The position numbers and the translations under genes were made by a program. Positions 1 to 12,627 of a stretch of 64,000 bases of DNA are shown here, in pieces (within the stretch, counting starts at the first letter, position 1; every line of letters starts with the position of its first letter). Source of the DNA: Liolophura sinensis (taxonomy: Eukaryota > Mollusca > Polyplacophora > Chitonida > Chitonidae); the NCBI RefSeq assembly GCF_032854445.1, contig NC_088299.1, forward strand, positions 10,099,608 to 10,163,607. The letters run 5' to 3'. The notes beneath the pieces are model-generated. The model was not told the DNA's origin. It saw only the letters and a list, made by a program, of their open reading frames with translations, and ran no database searches.

Positions 1-159
1 ATTCTAGCATCTCTCAGACAACATATTTCCTGTTAAAATTAACAGATTCATTTATGAGTGAACATTTTTCTTATTTCATGAAGACCATTCACTACAGTTT
101 AGCTCGTGTGGCATGTTCTTGTATGAATTTATATGGCTAAAAGACATGCATTCACTTAC

Positions 160-433
160 ATGTCCGGACGACTCCATTGTATTGTTCGTCAACTTGACTT
201 TCTCGAACGACACGGACTGCTTAAGGAGTTGTTCCCCGCCGACCGGGGAATCAGGGTGGGGGTAGAGTCGAGCTGCTAACGGAGGGTCGGCCTTGCCAGC
301 GACGAGCCAGGATGATCGGTGGTAGGCGTAACGGTATCTCTTGTTGTCCACGTTGACAATGTCCATCAAAACTATGTAGTGGTGTTCCGGATTCAAACCC
401 GTGAAAGACACACGGACAGTAGGGAACATCCGC
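160..433 (-). CDS. Tbx20: Tbx20 coding exon 3 (central T-box)
   Basis: The acceptor is TCTTCCCCAG before 433 and the donor is GTAAGT at 159-154. The 91 codons run from [10 protein letters not shown] to the residues after KLTNN and include the invariant core [20 protein letters not shown] and ADPP. They end in phase 0 after Gly-His, where Tbx20 continues with its IILNSMHKYQPR segment, which is outside the window. Confidence 0.95.
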
Positions 434-3400
434 CTGGGGAAGATAAAGACAAAAAAGTTTTGAAAACAGAGCGCACACGTCCTTTCTACGCAAAGGGATA
501 TAACCATTCAAAACGTTCACTATTGCTTTTAATTTCTACCTTTCCAATATTTTAACAGCAATATTTTATTATATTTGTACTGAAGAATGAAGTCCATGTG
601 TGTAAATTTTGCAATACATTCCGCCTAGACAAATCTGTAACTATTTCGTAATTCGAAACATATATTTGACAATCATCAATTTTATATATGCACTTTTTAA
701 AAACAGGAAATGGAAGCATGTCCGGTAAAGTCTTGACAGTTTCCTCAAAACCTTCCTTGATATTGGAGAATGTAGTGACACACAAAACTACAGTCCCACA
801 TATGGTAAATATATATGGATATATTAATCGTGAAGAAGATATGTTCCTCACATAGGTACTCACTGGATGGTAAGACTATACAGTCAGATAGCTCGAGATT
901 TCGGGAAGGAAGCGTTCTAATTAGCACTCCAAAAACATGCACTGTTAAACGTTACTGTGGATAAGACGACAACAAGCGCGCACCTTATATACACTTCAGT
1001 GCATATCGTAAATCTGTGTTTTTCACCACCCATAAGCCTGACCGTAATCTATAATGAAGAATAATTTTGAGTAGACTGAAGCCTGAGAGCAGTCTGGACT
1101 TTTGGATCTAGTTTAAAATACGTAATTTAATCAACTGGTCCTTCAGCTTCGCTAAGGTAAGGCACAAAAGGTAAGTTTGAGATATGTAAGTGCATGGGAA
1201 CTCCAACATCGTATCGAATGGTTGTTTTGTAAACGGTGCACATCGAGGAAGTATCCCCATTGATCGTTTTACTAGTATTTACCGAGGCTAATGTTATTTA
1301 CAACTTAATTCTATGGCAGTGGTTTGTGTTGTAGATTTACGTTTTAACAGTTTGGTCAGGAAATGGTGCAGGTTTTGTTAAACAGACGTCTGTAGATGTG
1401 TTCAGACTCAACCTCTGTTGGTTAAGTTTAACCAGTTTTGTTTAAAAAAACAACAAACATCCAGTTTCTGTTAAAACGCAATAAATATCACCGGAATGTT
1501 CTAACCAGCAAAACGTTGTTCTAACAAAGCTAAACCGTGGGGTTTTGTAAAGAGACAGTGTCCATTTCTTGCGTGTTGTCGCCCTCAGCTACAGTAGGTT
1601 TAGTGTTACATTGACGCTGTTTTAATTACTGGTAGAAGGAGAACTTAATTGTGCACAGCGTCTTAAGCTTAGTTTTGTCCATTGATCCACGGCTTAGTCG
1701 GTGGACATTAAGCCCTTGAATCTGACTTCAGTTCATTCACTAATCGATATTAGAGATAGTAATCAAGAACAAATAGACGTTTAAAGTTTGGTGTTTTCGC
1801 CACTCTTTAACAGATCGGTCCCTCCCTTGATGGTCGGTTTGAATGCCCTTGCTCGCAAACTCCAGGGGGTGGGGTGGAGACAGGTGGGGTGGAGAATCGG
1901 AAGACAAGCTTATCAGCCCCTAAGATCAGTTGCGTATACACGATAGCCTCTTTAAACCCTTCCCTTTGGGGCGGGGGGAGGGTAACAATCATTATAGCTC
2001 CACCTCGCTTAAAACGACAAATATCATTTTTCTTTCATTCACTTTAAACGCCCGTTTAACCTTTATTAGTTCCTGAAGGACTTTGTGAAGATTTGCAGAG
2101 GATGTGGCAAATTGTGGGTTTACCATCGAAATGATGTCTCTGCGGACAAAGACGGCACCCCGGGGGTAGACGTCAGACTGTCCGCGCCGCTTCCACGCAA
2201 AATTGGTGTTGATTTTTCCTCGAGAAGACAAAGTGACCCCCTACGCGCGGTTTGCCATAAAGATCAGTCAACAAACGCTATACCTGACTGGCTTTCTTAG
2301 AGAGTCACACTGATGTTCGCGCTCAGTCAAGCAGCCTGAGCCTCTTCGCAGTTAGCCCCCAGGGCTGTTAATACTACCCCCAGTGTCATGTTACAAGACT
2401 ACTCGTGTAAAACCCACACTAAACCTCAACCAATTTACTCTGATGATATTCGCCAAGTGACACTTCCAGAGATGTTATCGGGCGATTTCTTGGCTTTTAT
2501 TTGTGTACTGATAGAAAAAGAGGCATTTTCGAATGGGCAACAACGTCGATGTATTAAAATTACAGGTGGGACTTATTACAGTGTACTGCTCATAAACCCT
2601 GACACGTGAGGCTTTTCACTATAATACAAGTTTTTTTCTCTTATTTGACAGAAAAAAGCTATATCGTGTCGATCTTCCAAGGTATTGTTGGGTTGTTTAC
2701 TGAGTTAAAAAGCGACTCAGGACTTGACGAAAGCTTCGCGCATTCACACCGCTGTATCTGTTCGCTTACGGCTATTGATTCATTGCATGGTTTTGTTCAA
2801 AATGACTAAAGATACTTTATTTTACTGAAATGCTCAGGCTGTCTATAAACTTTTCATAGTTGCCTGATGTCAGCCACATACTGCACACCCTAAAACTCTA
2901 TTCGCCCCTATACCAATTTGATGGTTATAACCCGACCGGTGACTTGTAACGACTCTCAGTGTCATGAAACACCTACGTCCATCACCACTTTATAGGAATT
3001 TTAGAGAACAGATTAAGAAACCTCAAACTATAGATTACTTATTAAATACATCTGAACTTTTCATTATTGTGCGATATATGCTATTAACGTTCAGGTAATT
3101 TAATTTTATCAGCCACATTTACTTGAAAAATTGTGAAACTGTGTTCATTGGATCGTACGCGATATATAAACAGGTCGTGTATTGTATAATTCTGTTTTTT
3201 TCTTTACTTGTAATCTACATTTTCTGAATCCTCTTATAATTTTTATTGCGATGTTTTAATCTAAGGATCATGCACAAAAGTATTTTTGCTACAGAAGATT
3301 AGAAGTAAACTTAACCAGACCGGAGGTATTTAATCATTAAGAGATTAAATATTTGAATTTAATTTAAACGACTTTTTAATCCAACGCGCTCGCACAGAAT

Positions 3401-6400
3401 GTTTTGCTACATACTGAGAAAAGGTAACAAACTCAGTTTCTTAATGTATGAATTAGGACATCACATGACAACCACACCGGAAACTTAAGCATCGTGTACA
3501 CGGGCTCAATATTTTCGCCATGATCCGAACTTTTAGTGCATTATCCGTACTATATTTGTATTTACATGTATTGATAATACTGCACCACGTTCATATTCAT
3601 TCATGAACATACAGTTGCTAATGAAATGGGTGACAACTGAAGACAGAGTATGTCCACGAATGAACGTTGGTAAAGTTCTGTCACGAAGATATAAATACAA
3701 ATCTCCAGAATTACGCATTCAAGGAAAAAGCCTGTTTTATGATGCCTTTAGTGTGTCAAGAATAATCTATGTCTTGCGATTTTCTGTGATTTCCTACAGT
3801 TAAAAGTTAGATGCATTTCATCACTCTGCAAGAAGTCCCAGTTAATGGATTACATTTAATTTGCATAGGCGATCAAATGATTTATGTAATAATTTATTTG
3901 ACTGCACTGTTTTTACGCGATGCTGATAGAGTACAATCGTGAGAATCTGCCGGGACTTCTGTTTCAATGTAAAGACTGAGCGTTTTTATAACAGAAGAAG
4001 TCAGAATCTATGACAGGCTGATCTTATACACTGTAACAATCTTCTATATACAGAAATCACAGCTTGAGGAACGCGGGTCACTGCAAGGCTTGTACCAGAT
4101 CAATCTCAACAAGTATCGGACAGAGTTTCCCTACCCCTGTCAATAAGACCCTGATGAACGCACCCAATCGTCCGCCAGATGGGGTTCGCATAGACAACCA
4201 GAGATAACCACAGTGTATTAAACATCCCTGACCGGTCTGACTTCAGATCCTATCGCCACTTTATCCCGGGACTATCTTCATACCATTGTCCGGCGGACGA
4301 ATAGCCTCATTACTCCGCAATCTCCATTGCCGAGCCCATCACTCAGCAAATGGCGACCGAATCCAATGAAGAGCGGAGTGGTGTTCTCTAAGACAACTGT
4401 CCATGATACAATTTATTGGAACGATAACGGTTTCAGTCCTTCAAACAGTTATTCGCTTCATCACTGATGGCTATAATGCGACATGGCCGATGTGAAGTCA
4501 AATGCTGTGTAGGAAACTGTGACGTAAGCTTTCGAATTCCATAATGGACACGTGACTCAGTGCTAAACTATGGCGATGGGTGATACCGTAACATTATGTT
4601 AGCGCTGATTTCAGGACGATAAGTCCTGAAATACACGGACCAACCAGACTGTTCGAAACTTCGAAATAAGAGCAAATCCTCGGTACCCACCTACACACTG
4701 CGTCAAAGCCTCTCTGCAGTTGTTTAGTTTATTATGTGAGATGCATTCTACGAAGCGTATGTTTTTAGCCTTTTGCATGATGACATCAGAGATGATCGCA
4801 ATCGTAATATATGATTCTTTGAAGTTTAAGCTTTCTAACATGCAGTCCGCGTAGTCATGTGTAATGTCGTCCATAATCCTACACTTTGACATTAAACTAC
4901 ACAATTACACAGCAAGCCGTCGACTTGATGAATGATTTAATGAATGTACTTCAGCTTTTCATCTCTAATCTGATGTAACTTCCGACTATCCGTGCTACAG
5001 CGAATATGGCCGCTACAGCATTAACGCCTAGCTTGCACGTGGCCCTACAGCCGCCAGGACAAGCTTCACTCTATCCCAAAACAGCTGATCCATCAAACCC
5101 AGAACAGAACACAGCATCCTTTACTGCATTATTGTAGAGCCATGCAGTTGTTCAAAACACTATTAAGACCTTATACACGCTTAAGCCTATAGTCTGTGCA
5201 CGATATATGATTAAAATGTCTTTTTAACTGTGTCCACCCTTTGTTCAGAAGTTGAAATTCGAAATGCTGTACTTCGAATAACACATGAGTTGGGCTTCAA
5301 ACTACTGAACTACTAGCTTCATATGGGCCCTAACAAGCTTATCTCTAATACAACTAATAGGCTCATGTAGGCTTAACTTAACAGGTTTAGCAATATTGTG
5401 TCCGAGTCTTACAGAAAGAGCCACAGTCACATGGCTGTATTCCATAACTAGTAACTTCCAAATGATAACAAGCATTTACTTTTGTAACATATTTTACCAA
5501 ATTTATTTTGGAAAATTATTGGTGCAAATAGTAACTTCTCCATACCAAGAAACTGACACCGTCGTGTGTATAGTCATTTAATATGTCTAAGATGATATAT
5601 GTATATCTGTAAACCGCGAAGGCATTGGAATATATGGCTTTCTGCATGTAAAATGATAAAGGGACATTTTCAATTCAGATTAAGCTTGCATACGTTGTAA
5701 CTAATACGTACATGATAAGTCAGCCGAAACTTCTATATCGCTAATGTATTTAAAATCAAGAAGGATTTTATACGCAAGTAGTGCACGATTAATTGCTCAT
5801 GACACTATAATAAAAAGACTGATAGCCACACCCCACAAGAACCCTCAAAGAGTAGCCTTTTGGCAATATTTGAACTTGAAGGCAATTAAAGTAAAACAAT
5901 AAATCTATGCGTGAAATCCAAAACGCTTCCTCCTCGATTACCACGGAATCCATTTTTTAACAGAAACAATCCCCAGCAAAACCGACGAAGTGAGATACAG
6001 TTTCCAAACACGAAATAATAAACATTTCAACGCCTGAATAAGATATAAGCCTAAGACAAAGTAAATAAATTTAATTCACAGTGAGCAATTTTGGTGCAAT
6101 CCACACTATGACGTTTGGAATTAAAAATGAAGTTTGATGAGGCAGCATATAAAGGATTTTGTTTACACGGGTACATTTGTGGTTTAATAATAAGAATACT
6201 GTTTCTTATTTTCGTCGTCGGAAGGTCTGTCAGCAACCTGTGAGTGGTCGTGGGTTTCCCCCGGGCTCTGTCCGGTTTCCTCCCACTTTAATGCTCGCCG
6301 CCGTTGTATAAGTGAAATATTCGTGAGTACGGCGTAAAACAGCAATGAAATAAATAAATAAATAAAATCTTATTTTCGTAAGATATTTACACTAAACATG

Positions 6401-8733
6401 GTTCATCCATACAACAACTAAACAAACAAAATTTTGCAATGGACGTCTATAAGTTTGGCACTGCATACTGAATGACTCTCCAAAAAAAACACGCAGACAC
6501 GAATCTTACTGAACTTCATCGTCCTATAATAAGTTTGTATAATCATTTGTAACCGAACACTGCCAGAAAAATGTCGTTATTTACGACAAAAATTGTCCAC
6601 GCGTAGCTTGACAGACAAGTGATGTCAGATTCTCTATAGTACACGCCAACTCAGTTGAATGTATAGAAGATTACTTACCGTCCAGATTTCGTAATAATCA
6701 TTTCTGTGCCCAGTTGATTAAACTTGTCCCATAATTCTTTGGTTTCCAATTTGCATTTGACACCTGCTAGTTCCTCGTGACCAGTGCCGGCAGATGGCGC
6801 TGGCGAGGACGCAATTTTCTTGTGGCTTTGGAGCAAATCTGGCGATGGCGTGGCTGATAAGCTAGCAGTCCGGCTGGGAGGTTTGCTTTCACTTTCTCCA
6901 GCGTCCTCATCACACACTACATCAATATGTGAATCTGTAATTAAAATACATGAAGAGGTATTAATATCACACTAACTTCATCATCTGACAGTTACAAAGT
7001 TCCTTCATATCAGCAAAGACGTGCATTGTTTACGGATGATTTTAAATACCAATATTTATATCCAATTTGTGAAACTGTTAATTTATACACAGCTGTTGTA
7101 TATTCTACTTATTAAATGCGTATACAAAAATAAAATGATGACTTCTAACCCATAAAATTATGGGTCGCACTTATCATGAATGTAATCTGAAGATCAAAGG
7201 ATAATCTGGATAATTGTTAAATAGTCGACTACAAGGGTGTGACCTTGTATCACATAGGCAAAATATACAATGTTACTATGGGCACATTTTCTAACATTGG
7301 CTTTTTTTCATTTAGCGTACAGTTGTAATACTTTGTGTTAAAGACAAGAGGTTGCTGTTATCCTGGGAAATTTAGTTTTTCTAAGAAAATTTATATACAC
7401 TGATTCTCCTGTATACTATATTACATATTATATGTTACGTCAGGCAAGAGAAACTTGGAAAACTTATTATCCCATCAACTATGCTTGAATATACTGTACA
7501 GTTATTTAATTTACACTGCGCAAGTAATATTATTAGAACATACACTTTTGCATTAGCATCAATAATAATGATAATAAAAAAAATGAACTTAATCACCATA
7601 CCGAAGTAGTTCATGTACTTTAAATATTAATTTTGATATTTGATATAAAAAATGATGTCAGCATAGTTATATTAATTTTTATAACCTACTTAACAAACTA
7701 TTATAATCTGCGTACATTTTCATCTACAGGTCAGAAGATATACGAAGGTTGCAAAATACTGTCATATATTCCAATGCCTTCACGGTTTACAGATATACAT
7801 ATATCATCTTAGTCATATTGAATGATTATAAATTATTAGCGTTACTTGTATTTATATCATGTGTTCCTAGTACATGCAAATTATTTTTTAATTATTTTGC
7901 AGAGAGATATGATATAGATCTGAAAATCTTCAACGTCATTTCAAAGACAAACTAACCAATTACTCAAAAAGTTGCAAAACGTTATGTAAACTGAATACGT
8001 GTTTTTGTTGATACAGATCATTTATTTGAAATTATTACATAATTTCTGCACATTTCAAGACCCATCACCACTCCGAATCCCACAAAATAAAAACCAAGTA
8101 AAATGCATCAAAGAGGGGGACTAACGTCTGAATCTTCGTGTGAGGAGTGTATAATTGTTATTTTCTCATCATTATACTTCAAATTTTGAACACGTGCATT
8201 GTCCTTGTAAAAAAAAATTGTCAAAGAGGTTTAGGTAACCGTGAGGTACTGGTTAGAATCTTTCTAAATGCTTTAAATGCTTGCTGGTAACAATTTAGTG
8301 AACTAAACAAACATTGACTATTCATAAGGTATTGATGCTCACGGTGCCAATGTAAAGCACTAAACGCTGTATGCTTTGAAACTATTTTATTTATTTATTT
8401 GAGTGGTATTTTACGCCGTACTCAAGAATATTTCCCTTATACGACGGTGGCAAGCGTTATGGTGGGAGGAAACCGGACAGAGCCCGTGTGAAGCCCACGA
8501 CCATCCGCAGGTTGCTGCACAGACCTTCCCACGTATACGTGCTTTGAACTAGTAAACAAGTACTAGTCACATAACTGGGCTAGAAATATGCATCTACTCT
8601 TTGAATCACTTACCTTCAGGTTCCACATCACATTGCTCTTTCTCTGTTTTTACTCCCACTGAATGTCCCAGTATAGCGTCGATTGAGAACGACGAAACCC
8701 GTGATGAGGGCTTCACTTTCTGACGGTATCCAT
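160..8733 (-). CDS. Tbx20: T-box transcription factor, Tbx20 type (5' part of gene, spliced)
   Basis: This is the N-terminal portion of a T-box DNA-binding transcription factor of the Tbx20/midline/H15 class, a nuclear regulator of heart, muscle and neural patterning in animals. Three exons are visible on the minus strand: 8719-8614, 6934-6679 and 433-160. Phases fit exactly (exon ends G, next starts AT; exon ends CG, next starts G). The joined peptide carries the short N-terminal FSIDAIL motif (the class has FSIAAL), then [10 protein letters not shown], the [15 protein letters not shown] start of the T-box, and [20 protein letters not shown], all diagnostic for Tbx20. After ...KVKLTNN the gene continues off the left edge, so the second half of the T-box and the C-terminus are missing from the window, not from the gene. 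Intron 1 is about 1.7 kb and intron 2 about 6.2 kb. The start codon is problematic (see the first-exon entry). The assignment is from remembered family sequence; no search was run. Confidence 0.93.
5569..5636. repeat. Left arm of a 68-bp inverted repeat flanking Tbx20 exon 2
   Basis: The reverse complement of this segment matches 7763-7830 with four mismatches over 68 bp, by eye. The shared core reads GGTTTACAGATATACATATA. It may be two opposite copies of a dispersed repeat. Confidence 0.85.
6220..6367 (+). mobile_element. SINE family 1, 3' part
   Basis: Body and tail only. It contains CCGTTGTATAAGTGAAATAT, the GTACGGCGTAAAACA end and an (AAAT)n tail. The tRNA-like head is missing, as in a 5'-truncated retroposed copy. 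Confidence 0.85.
6679..6934 (-). CDS. Tbx20: Tbx20 coding exon 2 (linker and T-box start)
   Basis: The acceptor is TTAATTACAG before 6934 and the donor is GTAAGT at 6678-6673. The exon encodes an acidic, Ser/Pro-rich linker and then the first T-box residues, [20 protein letters not shown]. It enters with two bases of a split codon and leaves with CG of an Arg codon, matching both neighbours. Conservation rises sharply at the T-box boundary, as expected for this family. Confidence 0.93.
7763..7830. repeat. Right arm of a 68-bp inverted repeat flanking Tbx20 exon 2
   Basis: This is the partner of 5569-5636, about 2.1 kb away and on the other side of the exon at 6679-6934. The arms could pair in the pre-mRNA. 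Confidence 0.85.
8386..8545 (-). mobile_element. SINE family 1, 3' part
   Basis: The plus strand reads TTTATTTATTTGAGTGG, TTTTACGCCGTACTCAAGAA, the GGTGGGAGGAAACCGG core and GACCATCCGCAGGTTGCTG. It is antisense to the plus strand and lacks its head. It lies in Tbx20 intron 1, in the same orientation as the gene. Confidence 0.87.
8614..8733 (-). CDS. Tbx20: Tbx20 first coding exon, with a frame problem at the start
   Basis: The minus strand encodes [17 protein letters not shown] followed by a Lys/Glu-rich tail, ending CCTGAAG before a GTAAGT donor at 8613. This matches the short conserved N-terminal motif of Tbx20. The nearest ATG (8733-8731) lies four codons upstream but one base out of frame: read directly it stops after MDTVRK. 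Either one base is missing near 8719-8722 in this assembly or allele, or the coding exon starts at 8719 behind the CAG at 8722-8720 and the true ATG is in a further exon. That possible acceptor has a poor pyrimidine tract, and a TATA-like box lies about 160 bp upstream, which favours the missing-base reading. Confidence 0.7.
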
Positions 8734-8891
8734 TTTAATGTGGTGTTTGATCGATCTGTCACAAGGCTCTAGACTGCCCAGTGTTAAATAACCAAGTGCG
8801 ATGGTAATGGGTGGGTCGTGTGGTCAAGTCAGACAACACGTAACACTTGTTCTTAGCGGTTCGAAAGACAACAGCGCTTCTTACACGGTCG

Positions 8892-8898
8892 TTATATA
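8892..8898 (-). promoter_or_regulatory. TATA-like box upstream of Tbx20
   Basis: TATATAA reads on the minus strand about 160 bp before the candidate ATG at 8733. It lies in a stretch (about 8670-9560) richer in GC and CpG than its surroundings. A start site near 8865 and a 5' UTR of about 130 nt would follow. No experimental support is visible. Confidence 0.35.
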
Positions 8899-10600
8899 GG
8901 CGTATGTCACATCGCTAGACGCCGAACCCTGGGTCGAGGCATCTGGCGAGTCTCTCTAGTTTCGACAATCCAAACTTCTACAGCACCGGACAGCTAAATC
9001 CGCCTTCTCGTCACACCGGCGAGCTCCTCTTGAGCATTCGTGGTCTAGTAAGACTATCGGATAGTTCTCCGTCTTGTTGTGATTACGTCCGTACTTCTGG
9101 TGAGGAAAAAAACTTGTTTCAGTAGCCTTGTCGCTCGACCCGTCGATCTGTGCAGGGCCGTCTTCCGACGTTCGCTAATATATCACTTCGATTCGGTTCG
9201 CCGTCGCTGGAGAACCCAGTCGGGCCGGTGACCAATCAGAGCGCGGCTCGCTGGAAATGGGCGTGTTTTGGCTGAAACAGACAGTGTATCATGTTGTCGA
9301 TAATTGGTTGCGGCTGACAAAAACTCCTTCAACAAATGATAGGTTATTGTGCTGAATGACTTCCCGTGGTGTCGCTGAAAGGCCGCCTTGTAGACTGACG
9401 TTTCGTTGTGATACAGCCTCCGTGTAAACAGCTCCACACGACCGGCGGGGGGAATGCGACGACCAACCCTGGGCCTTAGGATCACGGCTGTGATATCGAG
9501 GACGCTGACACCCTGATTGTTAAGAAGGGGTTACGCGAAAATTGTCGTCGAATGGGCCGCGGATAACTGAGAGTTAAGGTCTAAAGTTGTCGCTGTGTGT
9601 GGCATAATGTATATCGTGCTCGGTTTACTTACGGCCGTCCTAAAGCCATCAAGCTCAAGTCTCTCTCCATTCAGCCTTCTTTTCGCTTGAGTTTACGTCA
9701 TTCACTTCAGTTAAACCGCGGCTAATATTACTACGCCAACAGCGCAATAATTGGGGTTATTATTCTGAGTTATGCGTCTGTATAGACCATATCGTTTTGT
9801 GTCTCCCAGCTAGCCCAGCGTTCCTCACAAACACGAACTTATTCACCTCCGAGGAGGAATAAACCGAGCTTCTTTTCACAGCTAATCGTCTCTCTTGTTA
9901 CCGTCCGCCTAACTTTCGTCTCCTCAGATTATATCTTCAAGCTCCCAGTTTGAAACTGACAATTGCTAACTTGTTAATGTGAAATAAACAAGTTGAAACT
10001 GTACGCAGGTCCGATAAGTTGCGCATCTGGTGAAGTAAAAAAGCTCAGTGATTACTCTGTCTAACTTGGTTCTCTCTGCTATCCAATCTTTCATTTATAA
10101 CGTCTTCCAAACTTATTTTTGTCAATAAAAATAAATACCCCTCAAAGATATATTTGTAGAAAATATTAATAGTTACTTATTTGTCTAGGTATATTTATTT
10201 TGTGGCTAGTACTTAATACTGGAGAAAGAGAAAAACTTCTGTGTGAAAAACTTGAAGGCACCATTCTCTTCAGCCTTACAATCTTGGGTATGCTTTCTGA
10301 ACTTACTTGCGGATTATAAACCTTCGTAACACAGAACGGACCATCATCAGCCGTTCGTATAAAATTCCACATATATTAACATTCCCTCATACCAATCGTA
10401 AATGAGCTTTGATATCTAAAATTTCTTCCCTAAGATATATTACAAGATTGTCCTTCATTTCGCTAAAAGGTGGCTAGGGAGGATTTAATAAAACTTTGGG
10501 ATATAACAATCTAGTAATTAATTGTTTGTTTTTATTTTGTTTAAACCATTTTGTACTATCCAAGAAAAGTTTTACTGTAAGGCAGTGAGACGTGAGCATT
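8899..10600. other. Tbx20 upstream region, no gene recognised
   Basis: From 8900 to about 9560 the sequence is CpG-rich relative to its neighbours and is probably promoter-proximal DNA of the minus-strand T-box gene. A 100-codon open frame at 9183-9485 on the minus strand is best explained by this composition. The rest is AT-rich with nothing recognised. Confidence 0.5.
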
Positions 10601-10619
10601 TCTCTACCAATAAAATAAT

Positions 10620-11165
10620 ATAATTTTAATCGACAAGCATGTAAGTGAACATTCGAATAAGTGCAGCATATTCTGTGACTTCAATGTAAACACTTGATAT
10701 TTAAGTATTGTGATAGCATTTGACAGTAGCTTGTTAATGAGTGCTTGGATTTTATATGACTTCAGTGTAACAATTGTGTATTTAGGTATTTTTGTAGCGT
10801 TTGATTCTGGAGTTATTGATAAGCATGTGACTATTTCAAATAAGAGAATATTGTATGACAATTTTATCACTGTGTGTTTAAGTATTTTGATGGCATACTA
10901 GTTTGTGACAAGCATGAAACTATTACCAACAAGTGAATTATATTTGACTCCAAATATTGTGTACTTAATTATTTTGATCCTACTCGATACTAGTTTGTAA
11001 TGCATGTGACTATATTTGGAATAAGTGAATATAGTGACTTAAATGTAAAGACTGTGTATTTAACTGTATTTCGAATAGTTAAATTTTATATATGACTTCA
11101 GTGGAAACATTTTGTTTTAAGTATTAAGTATTTTAATGGCATTTCATACTACTTTGAGTAGTAAT
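10620..11165. repeat. Degenerate tandem repeat, unit about 100 bp
   Basis: About five diverged copies share the order TGACTTCA-TGTAAACA, GTATTTAAGTATTTTGAT, a TAGTTTGT segment and AAGCATGTGACTAT. The copies are loose and their boundaries approximate. Confidence 0.55.
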
Positions 11166-12496
11166 TAGACCACTGTATAATGATCCATTGTTCTACCCCA
11201 CGGGAAAGATCGTCACACACAGGACAGTTCTGGGGGATGCAGACACGATGGTGCCCCGGGAGCAGGTGAAAACAGCCACGAGTACAGCTCCTCTGACCCA
11301 TTAACGGTATCCTCAGATAACTGTATACAAGGTCTTAATCTACTAATCCTCCATGTGGATTAATCCCAGCTTTTAACACGTCTCGCTGAAGTCGTGTGAC
11401 CTGCCATTAAGGACTGGTGTGAAAAACGGACAGCTGGAACAACATGTAGCCAAGGTCAACCTGTTACCTGTAAATCTTCGTCTGTACATGGGCAGCCAGT
11501 GCAATGCCCAACTGCATAACGGTGAGTAGAGATCAGGAGACAGACTGCTGTCTTTTCTAATTGCCGCTGAGTACTTTTACACCCGACACAGCAGCTTATT
11601 TCTCTATTAATGATATATACCTTCTTAATAGCAACAAAAAAGTTTATCAATTATTACTCCCCTTAAAATGATCGATTGTTTTTTGAAGTTCAACGATTTA
11701 AGTGATGCGGCGCCATGCAGTCGTTCGCCTTTCCAAAGAGCGCTGTTCAGAAGTACGGCTATGCAAGATCTGTGAAATATTAGATGGTTACGTCTATCTA
11801 AGGAAGAAAACAACACATGTTTATCCAATTTACTATACCATATATTTCCAGATCTGCTGTTAAAATAAAGTCAAATCTTTTCAAATAAAAATTTAAAATT
11901 ATAATTGAAAATGATAAGAATACAAATTATTTTTTGCTATTCTCTTTGGTCAGTGTTGAACATTTTGAAGTGTTTTATCTTAAAATCTGTCAGCCGTATT
12001 TTCTCAGTTATAAAAACTATAGCAGTGGTATTTATTAACGATATATTGTCTGTGAATTAACGTGACCTATATACGATTGTCGGTTGTAATTAATAGTTTA
12101 AGCGCATGAAAAAGAAGCATTCTTTTCTTTCATATATTGCTTATGTTGATATAATTTCCAGCTTATTTCTAAACCAGTAAAACGTAAATGGCTCTCCATC
12201 CAGTACTCTTCGAGCTCTGGAGTGAGACGGTGTATGTGCCACTCGGGTTAGAATCTATATATGTCCCCGTGTAAGTTGTTTTAGTAAATAAAGGTGTAAC
12301 AATGACAGAATTACAAATATTAATATTAACATGGATATATTACATACGCAGTTTTTGTTCACAACAAAATTAAAATTGAACAGATGTCCATGGTTTCATG
12401 TGTCAACGTATATATACGGATGTACATGTATTTAGCACTGAGGTATTTAAAATTACTATCATGTCTTCATTCTTTAAAATACTTATATATTCTCAT

Positions 12497-12627
12497 GATT
12501 TATTTATTTGATTGGTGTTTTAAGTCGTACTCAAAAATATTTCACTTACACCACGGAGGCCAGCAATATGGTGGGAGGAAACTGGACAGAGCCCGGGGAA
12601 TCCCGCGACCATCCGCAGGTTGCTTAT
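12497..12627 (-). mobile_element. SINE family 1, 3' part
   Basis: It carries the TTTATTTATTTGATTGGTG tail side, a diverged TACTCAAAAATATTTCACTT segment, the AGAGCCCGGGGAA core and ACCATCCGCAGGTTGCT. It is truncated before the head. Confidence 0.87.

Larger units (their letters stand above)
434..6678 (-). other. Tbx20 intron 2
   Basis: This is a 6.2-kb intron between the two T-box exons. It holds one SINE fragment (6220-6367) and the left arm of an inverted repeat (5569-5636). A moderately GC-rich stretch near 1820-2330 has small open frames but no recognisable protein or splice context. I see no other gene. Confidence 0.8.
6935..8613 (-). other. Tbx20 intron 1
   Basis: This 1.7-kb AT-rich intron contains a minus-sense SINE at 8386-8545 and the right arm (7763-7830) of an inverted repeat whose partner lies in intron 2. 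No coding exon was recognised in it. Confidence 0.8.

Noticed and set aside
1..159. Further Tbx20 exon
   Set aside because: The sequence after the donor at 159 is AT-rich intron; the next T-box residues are not encoded here.
9183..9485. 100-codon minus-strand open frame upstream of Tbx20 as its first exon
   Set aside because: No similarity to Tbx20 N-termini, a TATA-like box lies between it and the conserved exon, and composition explains the openness.
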